DNA of 64,000 bases from Paraspadella gotoi (Eukaryota > Chaetognatha): NCBI GenBank assembly GCA_051294375.1, contig CM119263.1, positions 2,005,060-2,069,059 of the forward strand, in the 5' to 3' direction. A model generated the notes under the pieces. It did no database searches. It saw nothing but the letters and a program-made list of their open reading frames with translations, and was not told the DNA's origin. The position numbers and the translations under genes are program-made. Positions 12,022 through 21,977 of this stretch are shown here, in pieces; position 1 is the first letter of the stretch, and each line of letters starts with the position of its first letter.

Positions 12022-12105
12022 TGAGTGGGTTGGAGAAAAGGCGGAGGACGTGAGGAGGAGGAGTAGGAGGAAGAGGAGCGTCACGGGAATTGTGACCCTG
12101 AACAT
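12022..12105 (-). CDS. Possible first exon encoding a signal peptide
   Basis: On the minus strand an ATG at 12105 opens MFRVTIPVTLLFLLLLLL followed by TSSAFSPTHS. That is a short basic N-terminus, a 14-residue hydrophobic core and a small-residue cleavage region, as expected of a secretory signal peptide. A GT donor (CTCA|GTGACT) follows at 12021 in phase 0. It lies 4.6 kb upstream of the olfactomedin exon on the same strand and could be its first exon. However, that exon needs phase 1, so at least one more exon would have to lie between them. Low-complexity Leu codons (CTC) could also produce such a frame by chance. Confidence 0.33.
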
Positions 12106-12190
12106 AAGAGTCGCCAACGATTTTCTGACGACTGCAATCAATTGGTTGCAGGAGCGTCGACGGCCAGATCCGCAGCATTGTGGATTCGCT
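12103..12190 (-). repeat. Inverted partner of 7733-7808
   Basis: Reverse-complement copy of the 7733-7808 segment, with an extra GCGGATCT-like insertion. See that entry. Confidence 0.75.
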
Positions 12191-12195
12191 TTTTT

Positions 12196-12226
<31 letters not shown>

Positions 12227-12310
12227 NNNNNNNNNNNNNNNNNNNNNNNNNNNNNNNNNNNNNNNNNNNNTTTTTTCTTTCTTTCTTTCTTTCTTTCTTT
12301 CTTTTTTTTT
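12190..12310. repeat. (TTTC)n with a 44-N gap at 12227-12270
   Basis: TTTC run broken by 44 N. Hydrophobic FLSFFLSF frames across it come from the repeat. Confidence 0.95.
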
Positions 12311-12860
12311 GTTTCTTTTTTTATTTTTTTCTCTCTGTCAGTCTCTCTCACTCCAAAAACAAAAACAAAATCAATTATTAATGACTTGAAGAAAATTCAT
12401 TTTTATCGAAAAATATGTCCAGAAATATTAAGAAGCGATATTATGTTATGTCGAGATATGGGAAGCTTTAATGCGGAAAAAATCTCTCCAAGAAGAATGC
12501 GATCAGTGCAAAGTTTTTGACAATGAAAATCATTTTCATTTTCTGCAAGAAATGGAAACACATAAACTACCTACATAAAGATGATAAAGCCCTTTTGAAA
12601 ATGTTTTTGTGAATGACAGAGAAAAATTACTATCAATCATTAAAAAAATAACATTTGTTTGGAACATAAAAACTGCCAAAGGTGCCATGCAAACTTAGTA
12701 ATTTAACCTATTTTCTATTTGTATATTATGTAGATATAATTTTTCTTTGTAAGTACATAAATGTATGTATTGTTCTGTAACATATTTTATTGATAATGGG
12801 TTAAATGTCACATTTTGGAGCATTATAAATCAAATCAATCAAATCTCTCTCTATCCTGAG
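12311..12860. other. AT-rich unique DNA, nothing recognised
   Basis: No repeat and no credible exon seen. Confidence 0.5.
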
Positions 12861-12862
12861 TC

Positions 12863-12914
12863 CCTCTCTCTCCTCCTCTCCTCCCCTCCTCTCTCCTCCT
12901 CTCTCTCTCTCTCT

Positions 12915-12957
<43 letters not shown>

Positions 12958-12984
12958 TCTCTCTCCTCTCTCTCCTCTCTCACC
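12863..12984. repeat. (CT)n microsatellite
   Basis: Interrupted CT/CCT run ending TCTCTCACCAG. The end doubles as a good-looking splice acceptor for the next entry. Confidence 0.9.
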
Positions 12985-12986
12985 AG

Positions 12987-13157
12987 TTTTCAATTTTCCG
13001 ACCGCCCTTTTTTTTTGCCTTTACGACTTGGAGTAGCGACGACTCGACGAATGAGCCTCACTACCGTCTTGAAAATCGAAATAGAAATTTTGTCACAAAC
13101 CCAAATCAAACTTTAGTGGCGATTTGTTCGTCTGTCGATTGCTCAGTCTATCAGTAG
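12987..13157 (+). CDS. Possible last coding exon, unidentified
   Basis: A pyrimidine tract ending in CACCAG precedes an open phase-0 frame of 56 codons ending in TAG at 13157. After a T-rich start it reads TTWSSDDSTNEPHYRLENRN and ends SSVDCSVYQ, a balanced composition unlike the repeat frames. I recognise no domain. The (CT)n tract would mimic an acceptor by chance, so this is weak. Confidence 0.25.
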   Translation, partial: FSIFRPPFFFAFTTWSSDDSTNEPHYRLENRNRNFVTNPNQTLVAICSSVDCSVYQ

Positions 13158-13159
13158 CT

Positions 13160-13585
13160 AACAATACATATTTCAATTAGAACAACCAATATGAAATTAA
13201 CCATCATTTACAGTAATATATAAGCTATGGTAGTTTAAGAACTCATTCACTCTTACAAGATAATGACAGAGCAATCAAGACTCAATCTCAGTTTATTTAC
13301 TCCCAATGTACCTGGCTTTCCTATCAATGAAGTGGTATAATATTTCAAAGAATCTTTCAATTGTAAAAAAATATCGAGAAACGAGAAAGAAAGATTTTTT
13401 ATTATTTTGTCTATTGTGAGCTCTTAAGTATGACCATAAATTTGAATTTTGTTCTTCCACTTAAGAATTCTATGCGCTATTCAACAATTTATATAATATC
13501 TATCTCTTTATCATATGGTTAGTCTGCTCTATATTGCTCCTTCCGAGCTTCTGCTTCATCGCTTCGTGTCTCGCTCTCGCTTTCG
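13160..13585. other. AT-rich unique DNA, nothing recognised
   Basis: No gene, repeat array or RNA gene noticed. Confidence 0.5.
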
Positions 13586-13597
13586 CTCTTACTCTCT

Positions 13598-13599
13598 TC

Positions 13600-13635
<36 letters not shown>

Positions 13636-13844
13636 CTCTGATCTTCTCTCCTCTCTCTCTCTCTCTCACCAAATCTCCATTTTTTTCGCTACGCCGGCAC
13701 CATAACAGTTCCCACATTTAACGCTACCCCACTCCAGCTGACGTGACCAGCACTACACAATGTAGTTTATCGAATCCACTACAGTCCATATTTTCGCCGC
13801 TGGATCCGACTTTCTATTCTCACTCTCTCTCCTCTCTCTCTCTT

Positions 13845-13916
<72 letters not shown>

Positions 13917-13924
13917 TCCTCTCT

Positions 13925-13968
<44 letters not shown>

Positions 13969-13970
13969 CT

Positions 13971-14008
<38 letters not shown>

Positions 14009-14032
14009 CTCTCTCTCTCTCTCTCCCGCCAC
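13598..14032. repeat. Two long (CT)n tracts
   Basis: CT runs at about 13598-13670 and 13825-14030 with about 150 bp of unique DNA between. Ser-Leu and Arg-Glu frames are artefacts. Confidence 0.95.
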
Positions 14033-14163
14033 TGCATATTTTTTATTAAGATTTACGCTTTTGCTCTCAAACTTTTATTTTGAGCAGCGAAGAAGGCGGG
14101 TTTTCTGGTCAGCGACAGAGGAGGAGCGCAGAACGTCGACGTGGATGGAAAATGAAGAAAGAG

Positions 14164-14179
14164 AAGAGAGAGAGAGATG

Positions 14180-14229
<50 letters not shown>
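14164..14229. repeat. (GA)n microsatellite
   Basis: Nearly pure GA run. Confidence 0.95.
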
Positions 14230-14231
<2 letters not shown>

Positions 14232-14426
14232 TTTATTTCTTCTCAATTACACACTTTCCTACCCTCATACAAAATTATAAGTCAATCGCTCCTTTCCATT
14301 TTAACTCATTTCCACTAAGACGATTCCATCGAAACTTGGTTTCCAGCTCAATCACACACTTTCCTACCCACACACAAAAGTTCATTCCAATCCATCCATC
14401 AAATCACGAGTAATTGGGTAGGTGGG

Positions 14427-14504
14427 ACAGACGGACGGACGGACGGACGGAAGGACGACCGGACGGACGGACGGACAGACAGACGGACAGACGGACGGAC
14501 GGAC
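14427..14504. repeat. (GGAC)n tetranucleotide array
   Basis: GACGGACGGACG array with a few CAGA interruptions. Confidence 0.95.
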
Positions 14505-14804
14505 ATCATTTTTTTGCATAATTTATCCTAATTCGATGTTCTGACATGATATAAGTCAATTCCCGACAAGATTGGTAGGTAGACCGACAGACCGACAAAG
14601 TAATATAGAGCCGGAATCTGCAGTAAGCAGACTGTTCATGATTAACTATTCGAATTTTGATCTGCAACTTTTACTACGCCTTAATGTACAGGGTCATAAG
14701 CAATACATAAGTACTTTATTGTTTTATAACATGAAAATCTTTACACAAATAATACATGATCGTACTTATCCGGGTTTGAGCATTGTTCTAGCACGCACCA
14801 ATTG

Positions 14805-14805
<1 letters not shown>

Positions 14806-14873
<68 letters not shown>
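14806..14873. repeat. (GA)n microsatellite
   Basis: Pure GA run of about 34 units. Confidence 0.95.
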
Positions 14874-14876
<3 letters not shown>

Positions 14877-15154
14877 CTACCTGATTTAAAGCGAATAAAC
14901 AATCAAGTAGTCAAAACAAATCGAGACGAAAAAAGAAAAAAAAATTATCCTTTTGTTGTTTTTTTTCATCGATTTTATTCCAACTTTAATCGATGTTTTC
15001 GTCTCGAAAAAAAAAAGACAATTTTAATAAAGAAAACGGAAAAATTTTTAAATTTTATGTCGAAAAATAAATTATGCTTTATAAACAAACAAAACTTGAC
15101 GCGCCTCTCTCGAGGAAAAAAAAATGACTGAAATCTAAGGTGGTGGAACAAATC

Positions 15155-15246
15155 GTAATAGACTAATCAATAACCGATTAATAATAATCCATAATAATAA
15201 TAATAATAATCGATTAATAATCGACTAATCGATAATCGATAATCAC
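15155..15246. repeat. AT-rich palindromic (ATAATCGAT)-like tract upstream of the TMEM145-like gene
   Basis: Repeated ATAATCGAT/ATTAATAATCGA words, many self-complementary around ATCGAT, end about 45 bp before the start codon at 15293. It could be 5' untranslated or promoter DNA; no function is shown. Confidence 0.5.
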
Positions 15247-15292
15247 TAAAACCAAAAAACAAAAAACTGAGGCGACTTGTTGTCAACCCACG

Positions 15293-15823
15293 ATGCTCTT
15301 CCTCATCCTTCCCCTCTTCCTCCTCCTCCCTCTCCCTCCACCATCTGCCGCCAAGAAGTCAACTGGTCTTCTCGACACCAACGAGGATTGGCATTTTCTG
15401 GATCGATTCTGCTTCGTTTCCGACAATGGCCGACTCCAGTACGAATTCCGCTATCCTCGCCAGTACGAGATCCAGTCGCTGCTCCTGTACCACGACACGG
15501 CGGACCAGTGGGACTCGGTCTACAAGACGACCACGGTCATGACCTGTCTGCAAAAGGAGAGCGTGCTCAACCCGCTGCACTACCAGATCGTTCCGCTCAA
15601 AATAGGGACTTACCCTTCTTGCGTCATCAGGGACGAATGGTACGTCTGCAAAGGAGGAACTTACTTTCGTTCTAACAGGGACAGATGGTGGTACCTCGCC
15701 GTCTCCAACTGCAACAGGGAGAGAAGTTCCCGCGGACTCTACATCAACTACACGCTGCACATGACCAACGGGGCGGACAGTTTTAACAAAGAATTTTCAT
15801 GCGATGAGCTCTGGATGCTGCAG
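15293..15823 (+). CDS. TMEM145-like: TMEM145/GPR180-like protein, exon 1 (signal peptide and luminal domain)
   Basis: The first of three exons of one gene. The ATG at 15293 (context CCCACGATGC) opens a Leu-rich signal peptide ending near PPPSAA. A 155-residue extracellular or luminal domain follows, with Cys residues at FCFV, MTCL, PSCV, YVCK, SNCN and FSCDELW, and an N-glycosylation site in NYT. This matches the N-terminal GOLD-like domain of the intimal-thickness-receptor-like family (TMEM145, GPR180, TMEM87 relatives). The exon is 177 codons and ends in phase 0 at CTGCAG|GTGATG. TMEM145 is the closest match I can judge, since the third exon has its NKNFPYHVRT motif. The family is poorly characterised; GPR180 is an orphan receptor-like protein. 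Together with exons 2 and 3 the product is about 669 residues, longer than vertebrate TMEM145 because of its tail. Confidence 0.88.
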
Positions 15824-16179
15824 GTGATGATAGACGAAGTGAAATTTGAGAAACAAATCTATTTTTAGACGAGAGACTTTCTCTTTTTCAATTCTCATTT
15901 TAATAATTTAGAAATTTACATAGATAATTTCTCATGTCTTGTTTTTTTTTTTTTATCATTTTAAGAATAATTATAAAAAGGATGTTAAAAATTTGCTTCA
16001 ATTTCAAACTAATATTATTGTTACTAAAGTAATTTATAAATAATATTTAATTTAGATAATAAGATTTCAAGAAATAAAACTGATAAAATAAGATATTAAA
16101 TAATTATGAAGTAATTTTGCAAATTTTATAAGAGAAATTAAAAAAAAGAACATGACTAAAAAAAACTACCCTACATCAG

Positions 16180-16773
16180 GCCGACATGATGTTCCTCGTC
16201 TTCTACCTCATTGTCGGCGGAGTGTCGGTCTGGTTCGCCAAGAAGCTCCGCTCCCAGCAGCTCCTCCACACGACCTTCAAGCTCTTCCTGGCCTCGGTCG
16301 GCATCCGCCTTCTCTCTCTCATCATCTCCGTCTCGGCGGGAAACAACTACGCCTCCTCGGGGGAGAGAAACGGAACGAGTTTCGAAGCCGCGGAAATAAT
16401 CGCAGTCTTTTCCGTTCTCGTATTCATGCTGCTCACCATCCTAATGGGCAAAGGGTACACGGTGACCAGGGGCAAGCTGAGTCACACCGGCACCATCAAG
16501 ATCGCCGTCTTCACCCTGCTCTATCTCTTCTTGAGCATCACGGCGATCGTCTACCAGCTGGTCACTTTCGATCCGGGACTGGTTGTCTACAAGTACGACT
16601 CGATCCCCGGGTATCTTTTCGTCACTCTCAAATTCCTCGGTTGGCTCTGGTTCACTTACGCTTGCTTCTTCACCGTCAAGCATTATCCGGATAAGCGGAG
16701 ATTCTATTTTCCTTTTTATCTCTTCTACACATTTTGGTTTTTGGCAATGCCCGTTTCCATCATGATCTGTCAG
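16180..16773 (+). CDS. TMEM145-like: TMEM145-like protein, exon 2 (six membrane helices)
   Basis: The acceptor CTACATCAG before 16180 and the donor CAG|GTAGGA after 16773 enclose 198 codons in phase 0 at both ends. Six hydrophobic segments are visible, among them MMFLVFYLIVGGVSVWF, LLHTTFKLFLASVGIRLL, AEIIAVFSVLVFMLLTIL, IKIAVFTLLYLFLSITAI, GYLFVTLKFLGWLWFTY and FYLFYTFWFLAMPVSIMI. These are the helices of the rhodopsin-like GpcrRhopsn4 domain. Conserved-looking linkers include GKGYTVTRGKLS and KHYPDKRRFYFPFYLFYTFW. The intron before it is 356 nt (15824-16179). Codon use is strongly GC-ending in this AT-rich neighbourhood, which supports true coding. Confidence 0.9.
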
Positions 16774-16811
16774 GTAGGACGTTTTTTGCAAGTAGTGTTC
16801 CTTTAAGAATA

Positions 16812-16921
16812 TCTCTCTCTCTCTCCCTCTTCCTCTCTCTCTCCACCCCTCTCTCTCTCTCTCTCTCTCTCTCCCTCTCTCTCTCCCCCTCTCTCTCTCT
16901 CTCCCCCTCGCTCTCTCTCTC
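16812..16921. repeat. (CT)n microsatellite inside intron 2
   Basis: Interrupted CT/CCCT run within the 630-nt intron 16774-17403. Confidence 0.95.
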
Positions 16922-17117
16922 TTCCCTTTCCATCCCGTTCTTGATAAAACAACTTTGAAAGACATCGTAAATCAATAACGCTGGCAAGGCGCGCCACCAT
17001 CGGCAAATAAGAAAAATAGATTTTCCGATCAAAAAACTAACGAACGATTCTTTCCTTGTTTTCTGCCCTTTAAACAATGTCCCTTTATGTTCCTTTTTTC
17101 TCCTTTCTTTTTCCTTT

Positions 17118-17244
17118 ATTTTCCTTTTTTCCTTTCCTTTCCTTTCCTTTCCTTTCCTTTCCTTTCCTTTCCTTTCCTTTCTTTTCCTTTCCTTTCCTTT
17201 CCTTTCCTTTCCTTTCCTTTCCTTTCCTTTCCTTTCCTTTCCTT
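17118..17244. repeat. (TTTCC)n pentanucleotide inside intron 2
   Basis: About 25 units of TTTCC with one TTTTC. It precedes a pyrimidine-rich stretch that ends in the exon 3 acceptor CCCACACCCACAG. Confidence 0.95.
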
Positions 17245-17403
17245 TTTTTATCTTTTCTTTTCACTTTTTCCCCTTTTTTTGTCCTTTTCAAAGTTTCTCT
17301 TTTTCATTTTCCATTCCTCATCCTTCATCCCACTCAACTTACCCCACAACTTACCCCACAACCTTCTCCCCACCTCTCCACTCCCCCCCCCCCACACCCA
17401 CAG

Positions 17404-17888
17404 ACCTCCGTAGAGGACTACCAACGCATGAAGATCACCCACGGGGTCGATCTCGGGATCGCCTTCTTCGGTCACGTCCTCTTCCTCGTACTCACCCGAC
17501 CCATGGCCGCCAACAAGAACTTTCCTTACCACGTGAGGACGACGCAGATCGGTGTGGTGGGCGGGTCGGCGCCGGGCGAAGGCAGTTTTCAGCCGGGCAA
17601 AGAGGGAGACCTCGTCAATTTGCTCAACGAAGCTCCTCCGGATTACGAGACGGCGACCGGATATCGTCCGGCGATTTTCGACATCTTCACAGTCGCCCGT
17701 TCCTTGGTCGATCAGCGGCCGCCGCTGCCGGGAGAACGGGCGCCGCCGCCGCCGCCGCCGACAGTGGCGACGGCGCCGCCAAAGACGCCGGCGTCGTCGA
17801 AGAAACGGAATGTCCGAGCGGAGGCGTTGACGATGGAAAGTCGTCAAGATTCCGGCGTCGATCTGTTGGCGCCATCTGAAGCGGCGGA

Positions 17889-17920
<32 letters not shown>

Positions 17921-18288
17921 AGAAGAAGAAAAAGAAGAAGAGAATTAAGGAGACGACGGCGTCGATTGAAGAACCACCATCCGCGCCTCCAGTGGCGTCA
18001 CCTTCGGGACATCCGGGTTACCCGGGACCAGGAGGACCGCCAGGGGGACCGCCAAGAGGCCCACCGAGAATGGGTCCGCCAGGAGGGCCTCCTAGGGGGC
18101 CACCGATGGGATATCCAGGCCACGGAGGGCCTCCGAGAGGGCCTCCGCCCCCGATGGGTTATCCGATGGGGACGCCGATGGGATATCCGGGGCCGGGCGG
18201 ACCCCCTAGGGGTCCCCGACCGAACGGGCCTATGGCAGGACTACCCCGTCCGGCTTTGCTGCCTAGAAGAATGAATCAAAGGTATTGA
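17404..18288 (+). CDS. TMEM145-like: TMEM145-like protein, exon 3 (seventh helix and long Pro/Gly-rich tail)
   Basis: The acceptor CACACCCACAG precedes 17404 and the frame joins exon 2 in phase 0. It gives the seventh helix VDLGIAFFGHVLFLVLT, then the family motif NKNFPYHVRTTQIG. A cytoplasmic tail of about 235 residues follows. It contains LLNEAPPDY (a PPxY-type WW-binding motif), FDIFTV, a Pro run, ten Thr from (ACG)n followed by eight Lys from AAG/AAA repeats, and about 90 residues of Gly-Pro-rich GGPPRGPP and MGYPG repeats. The stop TGA is at 18286-18288. The acceptor was preferred over upstream ATGs because those lie in the intronic (TTTCC)n tract. Confidence 0.88.
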
Positions 18289-18408
18289 TAAATGTATAAT
18301 TGTATATATTAACTATATATCAAAATCAAAATTGACAACTGTATATTAAAATTTCTTTTACTTTTGTCGATAATTCTAACGGATTAAATTTTGTAAAATG
18401 ATGAGTAC

Positions 18409-18414
18409 AATAAA
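18409..18414 (+). terminator. Polyadenylation signal AATAAA
   Basis: AATAAA 121 nt after the TMEM145-like stop codon, followed by T-rich DNA. It is the first canonical signal downstream of the stop. Confidence 0.6.
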
Positions 18415-18739
18415 ATCACTACTGTTGTGTAATACTTTTTTCGAGAAGTTATATTTAAAAATAGAAGTACTAATTAAAAGTTTGAAGGTAAATGCCAATA
18501 TTTTGTAAATGTTTTATTTAATGAAATTGTACCTATCGAAGCAACCGAATTGTACTTTTCCACACCTTAGGGACTTGAATTCAGATAAAGCAGTTCTTTT
18601 GATTCCATTTATCGTCAGCATTTCCTTTCCCCCGTCCCATCCGCCCTCCCTCCCCGCATTCGTGGGCGCCGCCATTTTTTCATTTTCTTCCTACGATTTT
18701 CCTAATCGAATTTAAGAGACTCAATTTATTTTTTTCTCG

Positions 18740-19099
<360 letters not shown>

Positions 19100-19869
19100 T
19101 TTTCACCCCCCATGGTACCAGCCTAATTCTTCACATTCAATATTTTGTCTTCTCCTTTTTCATCTTCTCTCTTCTTATCTTTGTGAGTTTGTCTTTCGAG
19201 AAATTTTAAGAAATTGCGTCGAGGAAAAAGTCTAAATTTGAACAACATGAAAAAAATAAAACAAAGAAAAAACAAAAAAAAACAAGAATCGTCAAATTCG
19301 ATGCGTTGCGCCTCTGTGATCACGTGACTGTACAAGTGTGAAATCATCATATGGTTTAAGCAGAGGGAACAAACGGTTATGACTGGTCATGTGATGGTTT
19401 TAAAGGTTATTACGTGACTAAACAAGTACGATACATAAGCACAGTCAAGGTCTTTTTGTACATTACATTACATTACATTACATTACATTACATTACAAGT
19501 GCAACAGACTAACGACTGACCGATCGACCGACACCCAAGTGTCTTATTGGGCTAAAAACTAAAAGAAAGAAAGAAAGAAAGAAATAAAGAAAGAATCTTA
19601 GTATATCAAGAGGTTTTCGAAAACAATCATTTTTTTATCCGTTGGATAAACGGTTGAAGTTCTTCCAATTTCATTTTCAATTCTGCGACGAGATAATGTT
19701 ACACCGTCATAAACCTTCGAGTTTAATCTCGTTATTATAAGTTATGGGTTTTAACATAATTCGATAACTTGTGTATCTATTTTAATAGGCTACAATCACT
19801 GTCGCCGTTTTGGCTCTCTTTTCCAAAAGCGACCACAATTTAATTATAATCTTAGTATGTAACTTTCTT

Positions 19870-20010
19870 CTGTTACCATCCCTAACCCTAACTTAATTCT
19901 TAATCCCAACCCTAAAACGTAAACATTAATCTTAAATCCTTACCCATAACCTTAAACGTAAGTTCCGAACACTAACCCTAATTGCTGGCCTAAAACTTAA
20001 CCACAATCCT
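19870..20010. repeat. Degenerate telomere-like CCTAACC words
   Basis: CCCTAACCCTAACTTAATTC and similar words in a diverged array. It ends at GGGCGTTCTGGGAAAATAAG (20036-20055), which also flanks the array at 30.95-31.2 kb in inverted orientation. Confidence 0.6.
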
Positions 20011-20159
20011 TAACCTAAAAATTACTAATAATCAGGGCGTTCTGGGAAAATAAGGCCGAATATTGAAACGTTTCAATTTCCATGTGTGATAAAACTATTT
20101 TTTGCTATTGGCAACTGCAAAGTGCAATTCTGCCGGCATCGCGATCCCTCCGTTAACCT

Positions 20160-21190
20160 TATCCTGGGAAATGGAATGGGGAGAGGAAAATGGATAGGGG
20201 GAAAGGGAAATAAGGGGAATGGGAAATGGAATGGAGAGAGGAAAATGGATAAGGGGATAAAGGAAATAAGGGGAAAGGGAAATAAGGGGAAAGGGAAATG
20301 GAATGGGGAGAGGAAAATGGATTAGGGGAAAGGAAATAAGGGGAATGGGAAATGGAATGGGGAGAGGAAAATGGATGGGGGAAATGGAAATAAGGGGAAA
20401 GTGAAATGGAATGGAGAGAGGAAAATGGATAAGGGGGATAAGGAAATAAGGGGAAAGGGAAATGGAATGGAAGAGGAAAATGGATAAGGGGAAAGGGAAA
20501 TAAGGGAAAAGGGAAATAAGGGAAAAGGGAAATTGAATGGGGAAAGGAAAATGGATAAGGAGGACAGGAAAATGGGAAAAAGGAAAATGGGGAAAAATAG
20601 AAATAGAATGTGTAGTGGAAAATGGAATGGGGGAAAAGGGAAATCGCAATGGGGAGAGAAAAATTGGATAAGGGGGTTAAGGGAAATGGGGAAAGGGAAA
20701 TGGGGGAAAGGGAATTGGAGAAATGGGGGGAACAAATAATAGAAGAAAAGGGTAAAGGGGGAGAGGGAAATGGAATGGGGAGAGGGAAATGGATAAGGGG
20801 CATAGGGAAATAAGGGAAAAGGGAAATTATATGGGGAGAGGAAAATGGAAATGGGGAAATGGAAATGGAGAAGGGAAAAAGGGGGAACGGAAAATGGGGG
20901 AAAGGGAAATGGGGGAAAGAGAAATGGATAAGGGGGATAAGGGAAATGGGGAGAGGAAAATGGGGGAAAGGGACAGGAGGGGGAAAGGGGAAATGGAATG
21001 GGGTAAAGAGAAAGGCAATGGGGAGAGAGAGCAATTGATAAGGGGGATAAGGGAAATAGGGAAAGGGAAATGGGGGAAAATGGAAATGCAATGGGGAGAG
21101 GGAAAAGGATAAGGGGATAAAGGAAATGCGGGGAAAGGTAAATGGGAGAAAAGGAAATGGAATGGGGAGAGAGAGAAGAAAATGGATTGG
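20160..21190. repeat. One-kilobase purine-only minisatellite
   Basis: Built from GGGAAATGGAATGGGGAGAG and GAAAATGGATAAGGGGAAAG modules that alternate irregularly. One strand is almost wholly purine with sparse T. Long open frames on both strands (FPFP or GKGN types, up to 310 codons on the minus strand) are consequences of the composition. Confidence 0.9.
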
Positions 21191-21285
21191 GAAGAGAGAA
21201 AAAAGTGCATTTGGGGAAGAGACGAAAATGGAAAACCTAAATCTTCATTTCGTGACAAAGAAATCGATAAAAAGGCCGACTATGA

Positions 21286-21329
21286 ACACGACGACGACGA
21301 CGACAACGACAACGACGACGACGACGACG

Positions 21330-21367
<38 letters not shown>

Positions 21368-21398
21368 GACGACAACGACGACGACAACGACGAAGACC
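21286..21398. repeat. (ACG/AAC)n trinucleotide tract
   Basis: Uninterrupted GAC and AAC trinucleotides. The corresponding tract at 24170-24275 has frame-breaking indels. Confidence 0.9.
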
Positions 21399-21695
21399 AA
21401 GCAAGTAGTCCCTTGGTTATTTGGCTCGAGAAAAGCAATGAATGGATTTAAGCAAAAGAAAAAGTCCAAGGCATTTGAATGAGAATAAGATCGAGGTTAT
21501 TTCATCATTAAAACTTATTATTGTTTTTAAATCCTTTCTTAATCTATTACAAATGTAAAAACTAAATTAAAAAAAAATTTTCTTTATAATTATATTCGAC
21601 TCGTGAAAAAGATCTCGCGTTGTACTTTTCTTTTAAAGCTTCTTGTGATCGTCAGGTGATACTTAACGAAGACCTGAAAGCCCTCTTCACGCCCA

Positions 21696-21755
<60 letters not shown>

Positions 21756-21910
21756 GTTTCTCTCTCTTTTCCGATCACCACCAACCCTCTCTTGCATGTC
21801 ACGGCCAGCGGATTCTATCCGTCCTTGCGCGTGAAAGGTGACGAAGCCCGTGAGAGTGAAAAGAGGGAGGAAGGGAGGTGATAAAAAAGAGAAAAGAAAA
21901 GCGAGGCAAG

Positions 21911-21950
<40 letters not shown>

Positions 21951-21977
21951 AGGGAGATCTCTTCATCTCTCCTCTCG

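Larger units (their letters stand above)
19100..21955 (+). repeat. Repeated block A, copy 1 (cleaner)
   Basis: This block matches 21978-24835 throughout: the CACCCCCCATGGTACCAGCC edge, a (CATTA)n tract (19461-19497), telomere-like words (19870-20010), a purine-only minisatellite, an (ACG)n tract and a (CT)n stretch. Copy 1 keeps its trinucleotide tracts uninterrupted, whereas copy 2 has scattered single-base indels. No gene was recognised inside either copy. See Part 2 for the assembly interpretation. Confidence 0.85.

Noticed and set aside
14427-14504. Possible CRISPR-like or other spaced repeat array
   Set aside because: It is a plain GGAC tetranucleotide run without spacers, in animal DNA.
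17087-17413. ATGs upstream of TMEM145-like exon 3 that extend its frame through (TTTCC)n
   Set aside because: The frame from 17077 is open only because the pentanucleotide encodes FLSFP. Exon 2 ends at a canonical donor and exon 3 has a canonical acceptor at 17403, so this is intron.
20159-21091. 310-codon minus-strand open frame rich in Phe, Pro, Ser and His (and similar frames at 23065-24284)
   Set aside because: It is the translation of the purine-only minisatellite. All three frames of that strand are open for long distances and the peptide simply mirrors the repeat.
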